Assembly (NCBI RefSeq): GCF_963855985.1
Contig: NC_087099.1
Location: forward strand, 3,750,001-3,814,000
Length of the DNA: 64,000 nt
From: Ostrinia nubilalis
Lineage: Eukaryota; Arthropoda; Insecta; Lepidoptera; Crambidae
Reading direction: 5' to 3'
This document shows, piece after piece, positions 35,428-47,540 of the stretch. Each line of letters begins with the position of its first letter. The first letter of the stretch is position 1. The position numbers were made by a program, and so were the translations under genes. The notes under the pieces were generated by a model. That model was not told where the DNA came from and did no database searches. It saw only the letters and a list, made by a program, of their open reading frames with translations.

Positions 35428-36356
35428 CTTAAAGGTTTTCCTTACATATCACATGTGCTTTAACAAAACAGGCCTGTCACATGTGCATTTAATGTGCGTT
35501 GCACGGTAAATTTGCACAACTATTGCACCCTTGGCACATCATCTTCAGATTCTGCCGCTGATTGTTCTATAACAGTATTGTAATGACTATGTTTACTTTC
35601 TTTATAACTTTAGTATACATTTTCCACTAATTTTAGTGCACCAGCTTCTTCGAAATCCGACATGTTCCTTGTTTTTTCATATTTTGTATTTTACGTGAAT
35701 TTTACCGAAAACGACATGAAATAAATTAAGCACTAATAGTAATTATCAATGTTATGACGTCATTAATGTCAAAACAACATTATACGCAATGAAAACTAAT
35801 AATCTTCCAACTACACTAAAAACCAGACACACAAATTTTACTTACGTCAGTAGTCGCGCAGTGAGCAATTTGCCGCAAAACGTGACATACATTCAACAAT
35901 CGTTCTCTATTGCGGTCACCTGCGCACTAAATTTCTTCTAATTTCTAATACATGGAGCCTAACAAACGCATCGTGTAGAAAATAAATCGATTTTTTTTCC
36001 GAGGGCGGCAAAATGCTTATAGCGCGAGCACTCTAGGGTTAAACCAATTTCATATTTTACTTTTATTTTGTACAAAGTAATTAAGTCAAAAGTGACTGAA
36101 CTAAGTCCTAGTGTTATGGATCCCGTCAATCCACCGTGACACGTATTAAAATTATTGCTTTCCAAAAATGAACCGCATATAAATCGATGTTAATTCGGAA
36201 AGTTTCTCAGGCACCGTAAATTTTACTGCCGCTGCTCGCTTGAACTTAACCCACAATTCCCTCGGGGCAAAAAGGACCACGTGCTCGTAAGATTTTCGAA
36301 ATCACCTTTGAGACGGCAGCGTAAGGGTTATTGCTGGCTACTGTTTCATGGACGCG
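35428..36356. other. Unassigned DNA beside the provirus
   Basis: Right-hand flank. No gene recognised. Confidence 0.4.
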
Positions 36357-37637
36357 TTAACACTAGAAAGGCCGCCGTCCCATTTTTGTCCCACTCGCGA
36401 GTTTGATCGTCTCTAACTTTTTTATTTTTCAACGAAAGTCCATGAAACTTTTTGACTTTTACTGATTTATTGAATTTTATCATTTTTTAATGTTTTTGAT
36501 AATATAACATTAATAGAAAAGTTTTAAAAATCGGTTTTACCTAGAAGCGCCACTGGGTCATTTTTGTCCCACCCTGGTATTTGCCACAATAATTCGATGA
36601 AGAGCCCTTGTTTCGAGGAGATACGAAAGTGGAGAGGTGAGGAGAGTTTAGGTGACTCGTGACAATGCAGAAATGTAAATATATTGTACTAGTTTTTGCC
36701 TGTGACTTCACCCGTGAGAAATTAAGTTTATCATAGAAAGACCTAATTTCTTGACACTTATCGTTGTTTTTTGACCAAATAACTGAATATTATTGTAAAT
36801 TATAGCCTATATTATGTTATTCTGAAGTATTAACAATAAAACTACTAAGTTTTATTAAGGTCGGCTTAGTATTTTTTGAATAAAAGAGTGAAAAATCATC
36901 CATCGATCTAACCATGAATCCATGCTCACTTAGTTCAATTTCCAGGTATATATCCACCCATTCATCCTTCCTATTCATTCATCAGTCCATCCATCCTTCA
37001 ATTCATCAATATTTATTAACTTTTATAATTATAATATTAGTAGGAAGGTGGCTTCTAGACATAAGCCAGTTCATACATTGTATGATTTGATACATTTTTA
37101 AAATGTGTGACTTATAAAATTTTGAAAATTAAACGTACATACTTTTCATTGTAATTGGTAAAAAAACTTCACTGTTTGTGTACAGATAACAGAAAAATAA
37201 CCATACCTATAAAAATTCCTAAGCACATAGTACACCAGGGAGACAAAAAACCATACAAAAATACTTTGTGCAAAATGTGCACTATTATTTGTAAGATATT
37301 AATTTTTCCTTTAAAAATAATAATGACTAGTTAAAGTAGTAATTTCATTATTTTAATACAGTATAACACCAGGTAATATGTGACTATTTTTAAATGAAAC
37401 CAAAAATATCTGACTTTTAATAATTCAAAATAAAAATTGAATACATTTATATTTTTAAAGAAATAAGTACATATTGATTTAATTACATAGATAAACCTTT
37501 TTTTAAGGATACTACAAATAGTTTTAACCATAATATTCATGCCTGAAACTAAAAAATGTTACAAAATATATGCTGGGACAAAATTGACCCAGCGGCGCTT
37601 TTAGGGGGGTCGCAATCTTCGGCACTTCTAGTGTTAA
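36357..37637. mobile_element. Non-autonomous piggyBac-like element (TTAA-flanked)
   Basis: TTAA at 36357-36360 and 37634-37637 flank a 1273-bp body. The ends are inverted: CACTAGAAAGGCCG on the left, CGGCACTTCTAGTG on the right. Further in, gcgccactgggtcatttttg faces gggacaaaattgacccagcg as a subterminal inverted repeat, and gtccca/tgggac is repeated near both ends. TTAA duplication is the hallmark of piggyBac transposition. I found no transposase remnant. The interior holds a tccatcca-rich patch at 36900-37015. Confidence 0.75.
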
Positions 37638-37687
37638 TCCTTTGTATTCCTCTTACTAACTCTACAACTGCTTCATGACAATCTTCT

Positions 37688-37835
37688 TCTAAATATATAA
37701 CTCAAAGGTGACTGACTGACTGACATAGTGATCTATCAAAGCACAGCCCAAACCACTGGACGGATCGGGCTGAAATTTAGCATGCAGGTAGATGTTATGA
37801 CGTAGGCATCCGCTAAGAAAGAATGTTACGAAACT
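37688..37835 (+). mobile_element. Helitron 5' end fragment
   Basis: Begins tctaaatatataactcaaag then gtgactgactgactgaca and continues with caaaccactggacggatcgg. This is the 5' portion of the Helitron type seen complete at 48971-49146. The 3' end is missing. Confidence 0.45.
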
Positions 37836-39490
37836 TAATTCAGTTTTCTAATGTATTTCGGACCTCTACGTAACATTTAGAAAAATCGTGTCTATAAAAG
37901 TAAATGTCAAAATTTCAAAGAGAAAAAATATAATAAGTGACGTAAAAAAGTATAAAATCATACCAGTTCCAAGAAAATACCTTTTACGCAAAGAATCCTA
38001 ATTTCAGTTACAATAAAAACATCTCAAGCAAAAATAAGCATAACAAAGAACATACAACAGACCAATTATGCTTCAAGATGGGTTTATATTCTGAACAAAA
38101 TCCGTTAGTCGAGTGAATAATTCCACAGAAAGTCAGAGGTCGAGGACCTGTCCCAAAATATTTATCCCGAGCTGAAATATCTTGGATTAAAAAGCAAATA
38201 ACCGCTGACGAGCTTTTCGCAGAATCGCCTGCGGGTAGATCTAAATTCTTTGTTAAATTGACGCTTATTATTGTAAAATCGAGGCGACATTCTAGATCGG
38301 AAGTATTATTTACAGGGAAAAGGTTTGAGAGGAGAATTTTTGGGTTGAACTCTGATTTATTATTTGATAATATTTACCCGTACCTACTTACATAGAATTT
38401 ATAAAAAAAACTTTACCTAGCCTGAAATTGAGTTGAAGAGCTTTAACATTATACGATAGCTAATTTAGAGGTACCTACATTTATTAAACACAATAGAAAT
38501 ATATTAAAGGAATAATAACTATGCAAAATCCAAGAAAAAGCTTCAAGTAAAAGCCACTATTTTCTCGAGTTGACTGCCTAAATAGAAATCACTGTTCATG
38601 ATATCGAATTCCACACTATTTCACGGTACGATTCAGGTTCAAATCCGAGTTCATTTGATTCCTAAACAAAAAAATATCACTCCAACTACTTGAAAAAGGT
38701 CGAAGTGAGCTTGAAGAGGGCGGTTTTTGCCTGAGCTTTTTTTTGTACACTCAACTGTTCTAGTATCTTCATCTCTTTAGATTCGTGGAAAATCTAGATT
38801 CTTTTGTCTAGCTAGTATAAAGAAATATTATATCGGGAATAATAAGAACATTTTACTTGGAGAATTTATTTCTTTTGTTGAATTTAATAATAGCAAGTTT
38901 CAAGTTTCTTTGTTAGAGTACAGAATAATTGTTTTTGAATTAATTGAGTTAGATTTAGCTTCTTTCGTTTTCATAGAAATGACGATTTTATGAAGTCGAT
39001 TTTTTACTGTAATTATGCGTGTTAACCAGTCTTTTAACCTTTTCTGAAAGGACCATTTGGATATCATGTAACAAACAACAATTTAGATATCAAAGGATGA
39101 TGGGCACTTTTCTATGGAATCTGGGCGTAAAACCAACAGAAATGTAACTACTATTATTTGTTAGGACTTAATATCAGAAATATATTTTGATATAAATAAC
39201 TACCAAAAACTCCCGGGTTTGCTTGGAAATTGACATAATGTGTAATAGTAATAAGTGCTTTATTGCGTAAACAAAAAATATTTTTAATTAATATACTTAT
39301 CTACTTACATTTTAAATACATTAGGTTATTTATCCATCATTATGTCCAACAGTTCAGGAGTGGGGCCAATAAATGGTATATTTAAACCATGTTCTACATT
39401 ATAAGCGTAGGACCATACCTAGGTACCATTTAGAGAAAGGACATGAACACAGTCATGTTTCAAGGGGATTTCTAGCAGTTAAGTTGTAGT
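37836..39490. other. Unassigned non-coding stretch
   Basis: Nothing recognised on either strand. Confidence 0.4.
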
Positions 39491-39494
39491 GTTG

Positions 39495-39745
39495 TCGCAT
39501 AATCGATCACGGATCGATTATTAATCGATATTTCCAAATATCGATGTATCGATTAACAATTCGATTAATCGATTTTATTGATTACCATCATTACTATCAT
39601 TTGATTGTTAATTCAATTCCTTATTTTCAGCAATATAATCGATTATTGCAATCGAATAATCGATTATGATTTATTCGGTATACATACTTACTAAATCGAT
39701 AGAATCGATAGTAAGATATGATACAATACTCTCAATGATCGATAA
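39495..39745. repeat. ATCGAT-dense block
   Basis: About ten ATCGAT/TCGATT hexamers in 250 bp, including overlapping forms such as ttaatcgata and aaatcgatagaatcgatag. These match the core of insect DREF/BEAF-type sites, but could also be a simple low-complexity run. Confidence 0.6.
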
Positions 39746-39929
39746 AAGCAATCTGATTGACCCAATACTATTTTACAAGCTTTATATTGACTTCACTTGT
39801 TAGTATGTGTGGGACAAATCTTGCAACTGAATTTAAGACCACTTCTCCTCAACCGATTGAGCTGAAATTTGGTATACTTATGTAAGTACGATGACAATGC
39901 AATGTTATGGTACTATTGAGCTGTTCTGA

Positions 39930-41405
39930 TGATGGAGTCAGGAGGTGGCCATAGGAACTCCTAAACGAAACGGCGGAATCGCATTGAGTTTGGGTTCGTT
40001 GGATTTGTCTTTTCGAGCAGTTTAGTGCTAGATGATGTCCAGGGTCATGATGATGGATTAGAGAGGTGGCCATAGGAACTCCTAAACGAAACGGCAGAAA
40101 CTCATCGAGTTTGGGTTCGTTGGATTTTTCTTTTCGATCAGTTTAGTACTAGATGATGTCCAGGGTCCTGATGATGAATTAGGGAGGTGGCCATAGGAAC
40201 TCCTAAACGAAACGGCAGAAACTCATCGAGTTTGGGTTCGTTGGATTTTTCTTTTCGAGCAGTTTAGTGCTAGATGTTGTCCAGGGTCCTGATGATGGAG
40301 TCAGGAGGTGGCCATAGGAACTCCTAAACGAAACGGCGGAATCGCATCGAGTTTGGGTTCGTTGGATTTGTCTTTGCGAGCAGTTTAGTGGTAGATGATG
40401 TCCAGGGTCATGATGATGGATTAGGGAGGTGGCCATAGGAACTCCTAAATGAAACGGCAGAAACTCATCGAGTTTGGGTTCGTTGGATTTTTCTTTTCGA
40501 GCAGTTTAGTACTAGATGATGTCCAGGGTCCTAATGATGGATTAGGGAGGTGGCCATAGGAACTCCTAAACGAAACGGCAGAAACTCATCGAGTTTGGGT
40601 TCGTTGGATTTTTCTTTTCGAGCAGTTTAGTGCTAGATGATGTCCAGGGTCATGATGATGGATTAGGGAGGTGGCCATAGGAACTCCTAAATGAAACGGC
40701 AGAAACTCATCGAGTTTGGGTTCGTTGGATTTTTCTTTTCGAGCAGTTTAGTACCAGATGATGTCCAGGGTCCTAATGATGGATTAGGGAGGTGGCCATA
40801 GGAACTCCTAAACGAAACGGCAGAAACTCATCGAGTTTGGGTTCGTTGGATTTTTCTTTTCGAGCAGTTTAGTGCTAGATGATGTCCAGGGTCCTGATGA
40901 TGGATTTGGGAGCTGGCCATAGGAAATTCTAAAGGAAAAGGCAGAAACTCATCGAGTTTGGGTTCGTTGGATTTGTCTTTTCAAGCAGTTTAGTGCTAGA
41001 TGATTTTTTTTTGAAGGGACGCGCGCTGGTAGCTTGAAATGCTTTTCCAGCTTCACCGGGCAGAATGGCGAGTAGGTACAGAAGGTACTCTAGCCGCGAT
41101 CGGGCCGTATTGAGCGCATAAGGCGCCCGATCAGTGGCGAACCCAACTAGAGGGTTGCCCACCGCGGTGTTGGACCAAAGTCCAGCCTACGGTGGGCTCA
41201 CTCTAATGGGCCCGATCGAGGGGACTACGGACGCGGCCTGAGGGCGCCACGGTAGGCTCGGACCTCGGCTCAGGCCGTGGCTAGATGATGTCCAGGGTCC
41301 TGATGATGAAGTCAGGAGGTGGCCATAGGAACTCCTAACGGCGGAATCTTATCGAGTTTGGGTTCGTTGGATTCGACTTCTCGAGCACTTTGGTGCTAAA
41401 TAATG
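39930..41405. repeat. 121-bp tandem array (ten units)
   Basis: The block starting aggtggccataggaactcct recurs at 39943, 40064, 40185, 40306, 40427, 40548, 40669, 40790, 40911 and, after an insertion, 41317. The first nine are exactly 121 bp apart. Two sub-types alternate in the middle (40427 with 40669, 40548 with 40790), giving a 242-bp higher-order unit. The first and last units are most diverged. Open frames here are translations of the repeat. Confidence 0.95.
41005..41280 (-). mobile_element. Poly(A) retroinsertion inside the tandem array
   Basis: 276 bp of GC-rich sequence with a T-run at its left edge (a poly(A) tail on the minus strand) is flanked by ctagatgat on both sides (40996-41004 and 41281-41289). 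That is a 9-bp target duplication, typical of LINE-driven insertion. It contains several internal cggtaggctcggac/cctacggtgggctc-like blocks. Probably the 3' end of a LINE or a SINE; no family is assigned. Confidence 0.8.
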
Positions 41406-41441
41406 ACCCAGAGATTGCGATACAACTAAAAAGTGTAAAAT

Positions 41442-41830
41442 AAAATTATAATAAAAAAAAACTTTTTTAAAAACAAGCTTTATCTAAATGCAGATGCATG
41501 TACTAAAATGAAAAAGATAATTATATGCTTGGTTCAAAGAATTTCAAAAGCTTGTAGCGCAAACAGAAAAAATTATAATAAAAAAAAACTTTTTTAAAAA
41601 CAAGCTTTATCTAAATGCAGATGCATGTACTAAAATGAAAAAGATAATTATATGCTTGGTTCAAAGAATTTCAAAAGCTTGTATCGCGCATGGAATTTAT
41701 TCCTCTTTTTTTCTGTTTGCGCTACAAGCTTTTGAAATTCTTTGAACCAAGCATATAATTATCTTTTTCATTTTAGTACATGCATCTGCATTTAGATAAA
41801 GCTTGTTTTTAAAAAAGTTTTTTTTTATTT
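41442..41830. repeat. Two direct and one inverted ~125-bp repeat
   Basis: Copy A at 41442-41572, copy B at 41571-41684 and the inverted copy C at 41705-41830. All share aacaagctttatctaaatgc and tatgcttggttcaaagaatt. C is the reverse complement of A through to the gcgcaaacagaaaaa end, whereas B lacks that end. A or B can pair with C over more than 110 bp. Confidence 0.9.
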
Positions 41831-41839
41831 ATTACCCTA

Positions 41840-42440
41840 ATGTGATGTGAAATACTATGGAAACTTTGCATATTCAACGACCTCTATCTCCGTATCCCCG
41901 CGTATTTCAGGATTGTTGTCATACTATGAAATGAAGTACTAGTATTAAGCTTTAATTTAGTATACTTTTTGTTTCTGTTGGTTTAACGCCCAATATGCCC
42001 ATCATCCTTTTATAACGAGCTCCCTTTTTTCAAAAGAATTATGAAAAATTCGTTATTTAATAATTAATATTTGCATCGTTAAAAAGCCTGTAGCGATATT
42101 GTTACTGATCGGTGGAAAAGCGAAAATTCGCGTCATCCCATCATAACGATGTGACGTGCGATACGTCAAGCGTATTTTCATATTTACAGTATACGTTGCG
42201 TTGTAAAAACATATCAGTTAACTCGTTGGACAAACCCTGGACACAAGATATATCTGGCAAATGACGGGGCTTATGAAACACGAAATCATCACTGTTATGT
42301 ATGTGGATTGGGGAAGCAAGACATCCCAATACTTTATTACTTATCTAAATTCCAACTCATAGCTATCATTTTTGTTACTTTGTATGCCTTTCCAGCGATG
42401 ATGACGTTATGGTACTAAAATTACTAAAGTTACAATGTCC
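41840..42440. other. Unassigned non-coding stretch
   Basis: Nothing recognised. Confidence 0.4.
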
Positions 42441-42445
42441 AGCCG

Positions 42446-42546
42446 GGCTAGGATGCGCGCCGTGATATACTTTATCGACGTCAAAATGTATGGGCAAAAT
42501 CGATAAAATGGCGTGATAATCGCTTATCGCGGCGCGCATCCTAGGT
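42446..42546. mobile_element. Small palindromic MITE
   Basis: ctaggatgcgcgccg on the left faces cggcgcgcatcctag on the right, and tttatcgacg faces cgataaaa inside. About 100 bp. Confidence 0.65.
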
Positions 42547-43683
42547 CTACAGACGTTATAAGCTGCCATAGATCGATGTCTAAATCGATATTTAAGACAC
42601 AGCTCATTCATACTGAACGATGTGACGACATTTTCTTCAATAATAAAATCAGGTTGATTCAAGCATCACTTACTTGTCGTTAACAAACTAGGAACAATAT
42701 TAGGTACTTATTCTTTCTTACAAGACCAATTCGATGATGTTCACTATCAATCACAAAAGAAGACTTTTGTGTGTCCTATGTAAAGGACGTGTAGACAACT
42801 GGAACTATCTTCATATAACTCGACTAGCTGGTCTTTTTTAACTTTGGACGTAGTGCCCCAAATTTAGCCCGTGCGGTGGGAAGCGTGACACGCGTTATCA
42901 AGGTAAAAAAGCTTTTGTGTTTCGCGCGAAACGCTGAATAAAGCCGTGTGAGAGTAAAGTCGTGTATTATTTGCGACTTTAGATACTATAAAATTGACAT
43001 GGAATTAGGTACTACGATGGAAGGTACGAGTATCTAGAACTAAAAACCTTTTTTTGCTTGATATTTTATTTTTTGTTTTTGTTCTTTTACAATAAAGCCC
43101 TTTTTCGCTTCGATGGATTTTAATCTATTCTTTATGTATCGGGGCAAGATTTTTAAGAATATAGGTACACAGAACCAGCACGACACCTGACTTTATTTCT
43201 TTTTACCGTTTAATAAGTTAACAATAACCTTTATATTTATTGAGTTCAGTAAATAATAGGTAAAAAGAGCGAAGAGTTTATGGATTTTTAAAATTCTTCG
43301 CAACATTCTTTAATAAATTATAAGTATAACGAGACCTTTTAAAACTACTGAATATTCAACGCCCTCTTCCGCGTTTAACGCGAAATATAAAGTATCTGAT
43401 TACACAAAGGGATTGTGAAACGTCTATGATATTTTAGGTTTACAGTAAGTAAAAAAGCTTAGCTTCTGATTTTTATTCTCTAGAAATATTTTTTTAGGTT
43501 TACCACTTTTTACTTTAAAAGTAGCCAATTTATCCTAACAATAAACGACCTTTGAATAGAGAAAGAAAGCTCAGACGTTGTTTTTCTAATTTCTAAAAAA
43601 AGATCCCTGATTTCTTTTTCTAGAATTTTCATTTTGTAAAAGAGTAGCGCTCTTTTCTAACGTTACTGTCCGAAACGAAGACC
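42547..43683. other. Unassigned non-coding stretch
   Basis: Nothing recognised. Confidence 0.4.
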
Positions 43684-43854
43684 TTAGCCTAGGCGCAGAC
43701 CACCAACTAAAAGTTGGGCCCGATTCTAATTTGTATGAAGAATCGGGCGATACCAAATCAGTGTCATGTGCGCACTTTCATACATGTCCATACTGATTAA
43801 CAGCCCAACCCAACTATCGGCCAACCAAAAGTCAGTGGTCTGCGCCTAGGCTTA
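43684..43854. mobile_element. Palindromic MITE, GGCGCAGACCAC family
   Basis: Ends ttagcctaggcgcagaccac and gtggtctgcgcctaggctta. Inside are gaagaatcgggc and gtgcgcactttcatacatg, which also occur in the element at 44469-44645. Confidence 0.75.
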
Positions 43855-44229
43855 AGGTACGTTAGCACGGGCATCTTCTGGATAAACTGATATTTCATAG
43901 ATTGCATCTGCATTAGATGTGAAAAACCTAGACGGGTATCCAGCGTGGGAAATATAATACGGTCTACAAACCAAACCTGCTGACCGGCCGACATGAGTTG
44001 TCGACTTTTGACATGTTGCTTATGAAATAAAGCCGCCGCAGACACCAAGCCGCTGGACTTGGTGTATAGAGTCCATAAGTAAGTCCAAATCCTTTATTTC
44101 ACTAGAGATTTTGAGAGCCCTGCCCCTGCTGTGGAGACTTAATTTCTGATGATGATTATTTTATTTATCTTCATAACTTATTAACTAACTAATTTATCAA
44201 AGTCTACAAACTATTATATGTATGTATAA

Positions 44230-44441
44230 CTAGCTGCCCGCCCCGGCTTCTCACGGTAGCAATGGAATTTCCCGGCTTTTCTCTTCTATAATAATGCATG
44301 TTTTATACCTATAAACCTTCCTCATTAGTCACTCTATTTATTAAAAAAAACCGCACCAAAATCCATTGCGTAGTTCTAAAGATCTAAGCATACATAGGGA
44401 CAGACAGCGGAAAGCGACTTTGTTTTATACTATATAGTGTA
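44230..44441 (-). mobile_element. Helitron-like element, second subfamily
   Basis: CTAG then ctgcccgccccggcttctca at the left (3' end on the minus strand). It runs through a gggacagacagcggaaagcg block to the tatactatatagtg terminus. The CTAG end and A/T flanks fit a Helitron; the 5' end is not clear. Confidence 0.5.
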
Positions 44442-44468
44442 GTATTCTTCATGCCCCTTTTATAATTT

Positions 44469-44645
44469 AGAGTAGGCGCACACCGTTGATTTTTAGTTGG
44501 CCGATAGTTGTGCCCGATTTTAAATTGTATGAAGAATCGGCCAAATCGAATCGGCGTAGTGTGCGCACTCCCATACATGCCCATACTGATCAACTGCCCG
44601 ACTAAACTGTCGGCCGACGAAAAATCAACGGTGTGCGCCTACTCT
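44469..44645. mobile_element. Palindromic MITE, related to 43684-43854
   Basis: Ends gagtaggcgcacaccgttga and caacggtgtgcgcctactc. The interior tgtatgaagaatcgg and gtgcgcactcccatacatg blocks are shared with the neighbouring element. Confidence 0.75.
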
Positions 44646-45350
44646 TACTCGCATCCAAACATGCCCGAAAAGGCAAATGTGTCCAGTAAATTTCCCAGGC
44701 TGTCGCAACATTCACTTACTAAGGTCTAGCCAAATTGTCCAACTATCGGATATGACGGGACAGCACCCGCCACTATTACTTCCTAACTTCCCTTTCCAGC
44801 CATCCTTCCAAACAAGTTTGGAATCTAGCCTCAAGTTTATTGACGTTGACTGTTTAGGGAATTGATTTTTGTCCTGTGATAGTGCCTTGTCTAATATTAA
44901 TAGGCACCTAAAATGGCTTACCAATATGTAATTAAAACAATTACCAATAAGGTAAAAAATGTATTGTCCGTATAATCCGAACCGTTTGATAAAATCGTAA
45001 TTCTATGAATTCACTAGAAATTACCTTACAATATACATTTTTACCGTCTAAATATTTATTCAATAAATCGAGAACTCCAGGAAATCAATCTTCTTTTGTT
45101 ATGATTCTGTAATCAAAGTCCTTAATATAAGTATAAAAGGTTCGCCAATAAAGGGTTAAAAAGGATAAAAGTAGCTCATCTTACTCTCAAAGCGGAATGG
45201 GGCCAAGGCTAGCGAGATACGAGCTATAGCTATTTGGGTGTTTGCTTTCTTACTCGTAAGACAGATGATTTGGATAAGTTTTAGGGTTATGTAACGGAAT
45301 AATCTGACGCGATGACGTCATGAACAGATATAAAAGTTTTTGCCGTACTT
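44646..45350. other. Unassigned non-coding stretch
   Basis: Nothing recognised. Confidence 0.4.
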
Positions 45351-45495
45351 ATTCAAAAACATTACTATGAGGTCTCACAGTGGGCGTGGATGTACAGGGT
45401 GACACATGAACCAATCACAGGGCTCTATTAAACGCTGTGCGTTCGATTTGCTGCTTCACTTAAGCAAGCATCCTTTGTGAATACGGGCGTGTGTT
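45351..45495. mobile_element. GTATTCACAAA-ended MITE, copy 1
   Basis: Shares tctcacagtg, the aaccaatcaca core and the cgttcgatttgct block with 53972-54122. The right end is aagcatcctttgtgaatacg; the left end (attcaaaaacattactatga) is its diverged inverse. Confidence 0.65.
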
Positions 45496-46370
45496 AAGAT
45501 TAGATTGAGGAATCTGGCTAAATTGATCCGTTGCTAGAAAATACAATATTGTAGCAACACACAGGATTATTGAAAAATATCTAAATATGAGTAAGAAGTA
45601 ACTAATAAGAAGGTAATTAATCTGTATCTCTGTATTTTTAATTTAATCGCATCACCAATATTTAAACCACATTGCGCATGTTATTCCTTTTTTCTATAAC
45701 TTTCTGTCAGCAAAAATCTTAACATAATAAGCCGACAGATCTCAGACTATGTAATGGTAAAAGTCATATTACTTATTTTTACCATGCCATTCAAAGGAGG
45801 CCTTTTAACCTTAACATGGTAAGAGGCAAAATAAGGCTTAACTTTTTAAATCCCACGTCCCTTACGACTGGTTCTCCTCATTGTTACAATCCAAGAAACA
45901 TGAACAAAGAAATTTCCCGGGAAAATTGTGTTAACCCCCTTCGATAACGGGATCAATTCCCGGGTACAGCTTTTGCGACATAAAAGTGGTTGTTAAGGAT
46001 ACGTTTCTTTTTTATTGATGTTCTAATATGTGGTAGAGTATAGAAGCCATTTGCGGGAACACCCAAAACATTTTCTTGTAATGCGTCGGCTCCTATACAT
46101 CTTTAAATGATAAAAACACACTCAAGCGCAGGATTATGTAGGCGATTGATTTAAAATCACAGGGTTGAATCCTATTAATCAGCGCAAAGTTTGAATGCAG
46201 TTAAAAATAAAGAATAGCCGTCAAGCCGCGATCCGATTGAACCATATCAGAAACACAATTATGGCGGTTCATTAAGTCCGGGGTTTGTGATGTCAGTTTT
46301 AACCCTCGTGACAGAAAACCCTCAGATCTACGACTCGCTATACGCAAGAGGAAGGTTTAGATGGCTTCTA
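45496..46370. other. Unassigned non-coding stretch
   Basis: Nothing recognised. Confidence 0.4.
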
Positions 46371-46374
46371 CCAG

Positions 46375-46471
46375 ACGAAGAATCGGTCGCTACCAACCAG
46401 GCAGCATGGAAAGCATTGGGGGAAGCCTATGTTCAGCAGTGGACGTCCTATGGCTGAGATGATGATGGTTT
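46375..46471 (+). mobile_element. RTE-type LINE 3' end fragment
   Basis: Short copy encoding WKALGEAYVQQWTSYG, then a stop and gatgatgatgg. Confidence 0.75.
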
Positions 46472-46527
46472 CGTGCTACGTAATGACTCATTGTGTAACT
46501 GTACCTGTAAAGGCTTTTCTTGCTTCC

Positions 46528-46905
46528 CTTGCTATCAATTGACAAGCCGGCCACGCATAGTCAAACGACTGTTGGCCGATACCAAATCGGTGTAATGTGC
46601 GCACTTCCATACTTGTTCATAAAAACAGCCCGACCAAACTATTGGTTGACAAAAAGTCCGTAGCCCACAAAGACTATTGCTGGTTGTCCACCAAGAGCTA
46701 AACTAAATTAGTAGCGCTTGGCTCGCATAGCTAACGCAGTTTCCTATAGTAGGTATATGTATAGTTTGCAGTCTACACACAACTATGGAAAACTACGTCA
46801 GCTATGTACCTAGCTAAGCCAAAGGTACTTAGCTTAGCATTTTGTCTACAACTGACATAAAGAAAATCTTTCCTTGCTATCAATTGGCAAACCGGCCACG
46901 CGTGG
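46528..46905. repeat. Direct repeat pair around a MITE relic
   Basis: ttgctatcaattgacaagcc at 46528 recurs as ttgctatcaattggcaaacc near 46874; both are followed by ggccacgc. Between them lies a diverged copy of the GGCGCAGACCAC-family MITE (46555-46675, gtgcgcacttccatacttg). Confidence 0.6.
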
Positions 46906-47540
46906 CGCGTGAACACGCTACTCAAACGGTAGCTTATGACAAACCCAAGGAAATCACTCCGAATGTTTCCCCATTTGCAGTTGCTTTGTTTTTCTTTTGA
47001 ACAAACGAATGCGTGACCTCATTTCTCTTGTTTTCTTTGATACTGTATTAGCTAATGGACCTTTTTGATGTAAATGTGTAAGCTCGATCAGTAATGTCTT
47101 ATTTGTAATATAAAATATTTTGTAAAAGACGTCTACGCAGTAGATAATAATAGTAGTAGAAACATGGAATAAGTAATCTAAAAAGGTAAACAATCTAATG
47201 GACGCAACTATGAACAAGAGAGCTTAATTATTTCAAATTAATTAATAAATAAATTTTATGTACAATCCGAAACGAATAATTTTCTAAGAATTTTATCAAC
47301 CTATTTGTCCAATCACATGCATTATTTTGACACAAAAGTACTGACTCATGTTTCTTACATGTTTTAAAAGTGTCTTCGTTGATGAATTCACTCACATCGT
47401 CGTCCCCACGCATTTAAAATGAGCTTTACGTACCGTCCTTTATGCCTTGACTTTCATTTAACCGTATTACTTTTCCATTAGTCTAAGATCAAGAACATGC
47501 GTCTTCTGATTTTGTTTCATAATAATAATAATAACTTACC

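Noticed and set aside
39849..41162. Repeated open frames with near-identical peptides
   Set aside because: They derive from the 121-bp tandem array. The units are adjacent without spacers, so this is neither a gene family nor a CRISPR array.
47228..47413. 61-codon minus-strand frame starting with ATG
   Set aside because: Plausible composition but no acceptor that joins it to the upstream 5' exon, and no recognisable domain.
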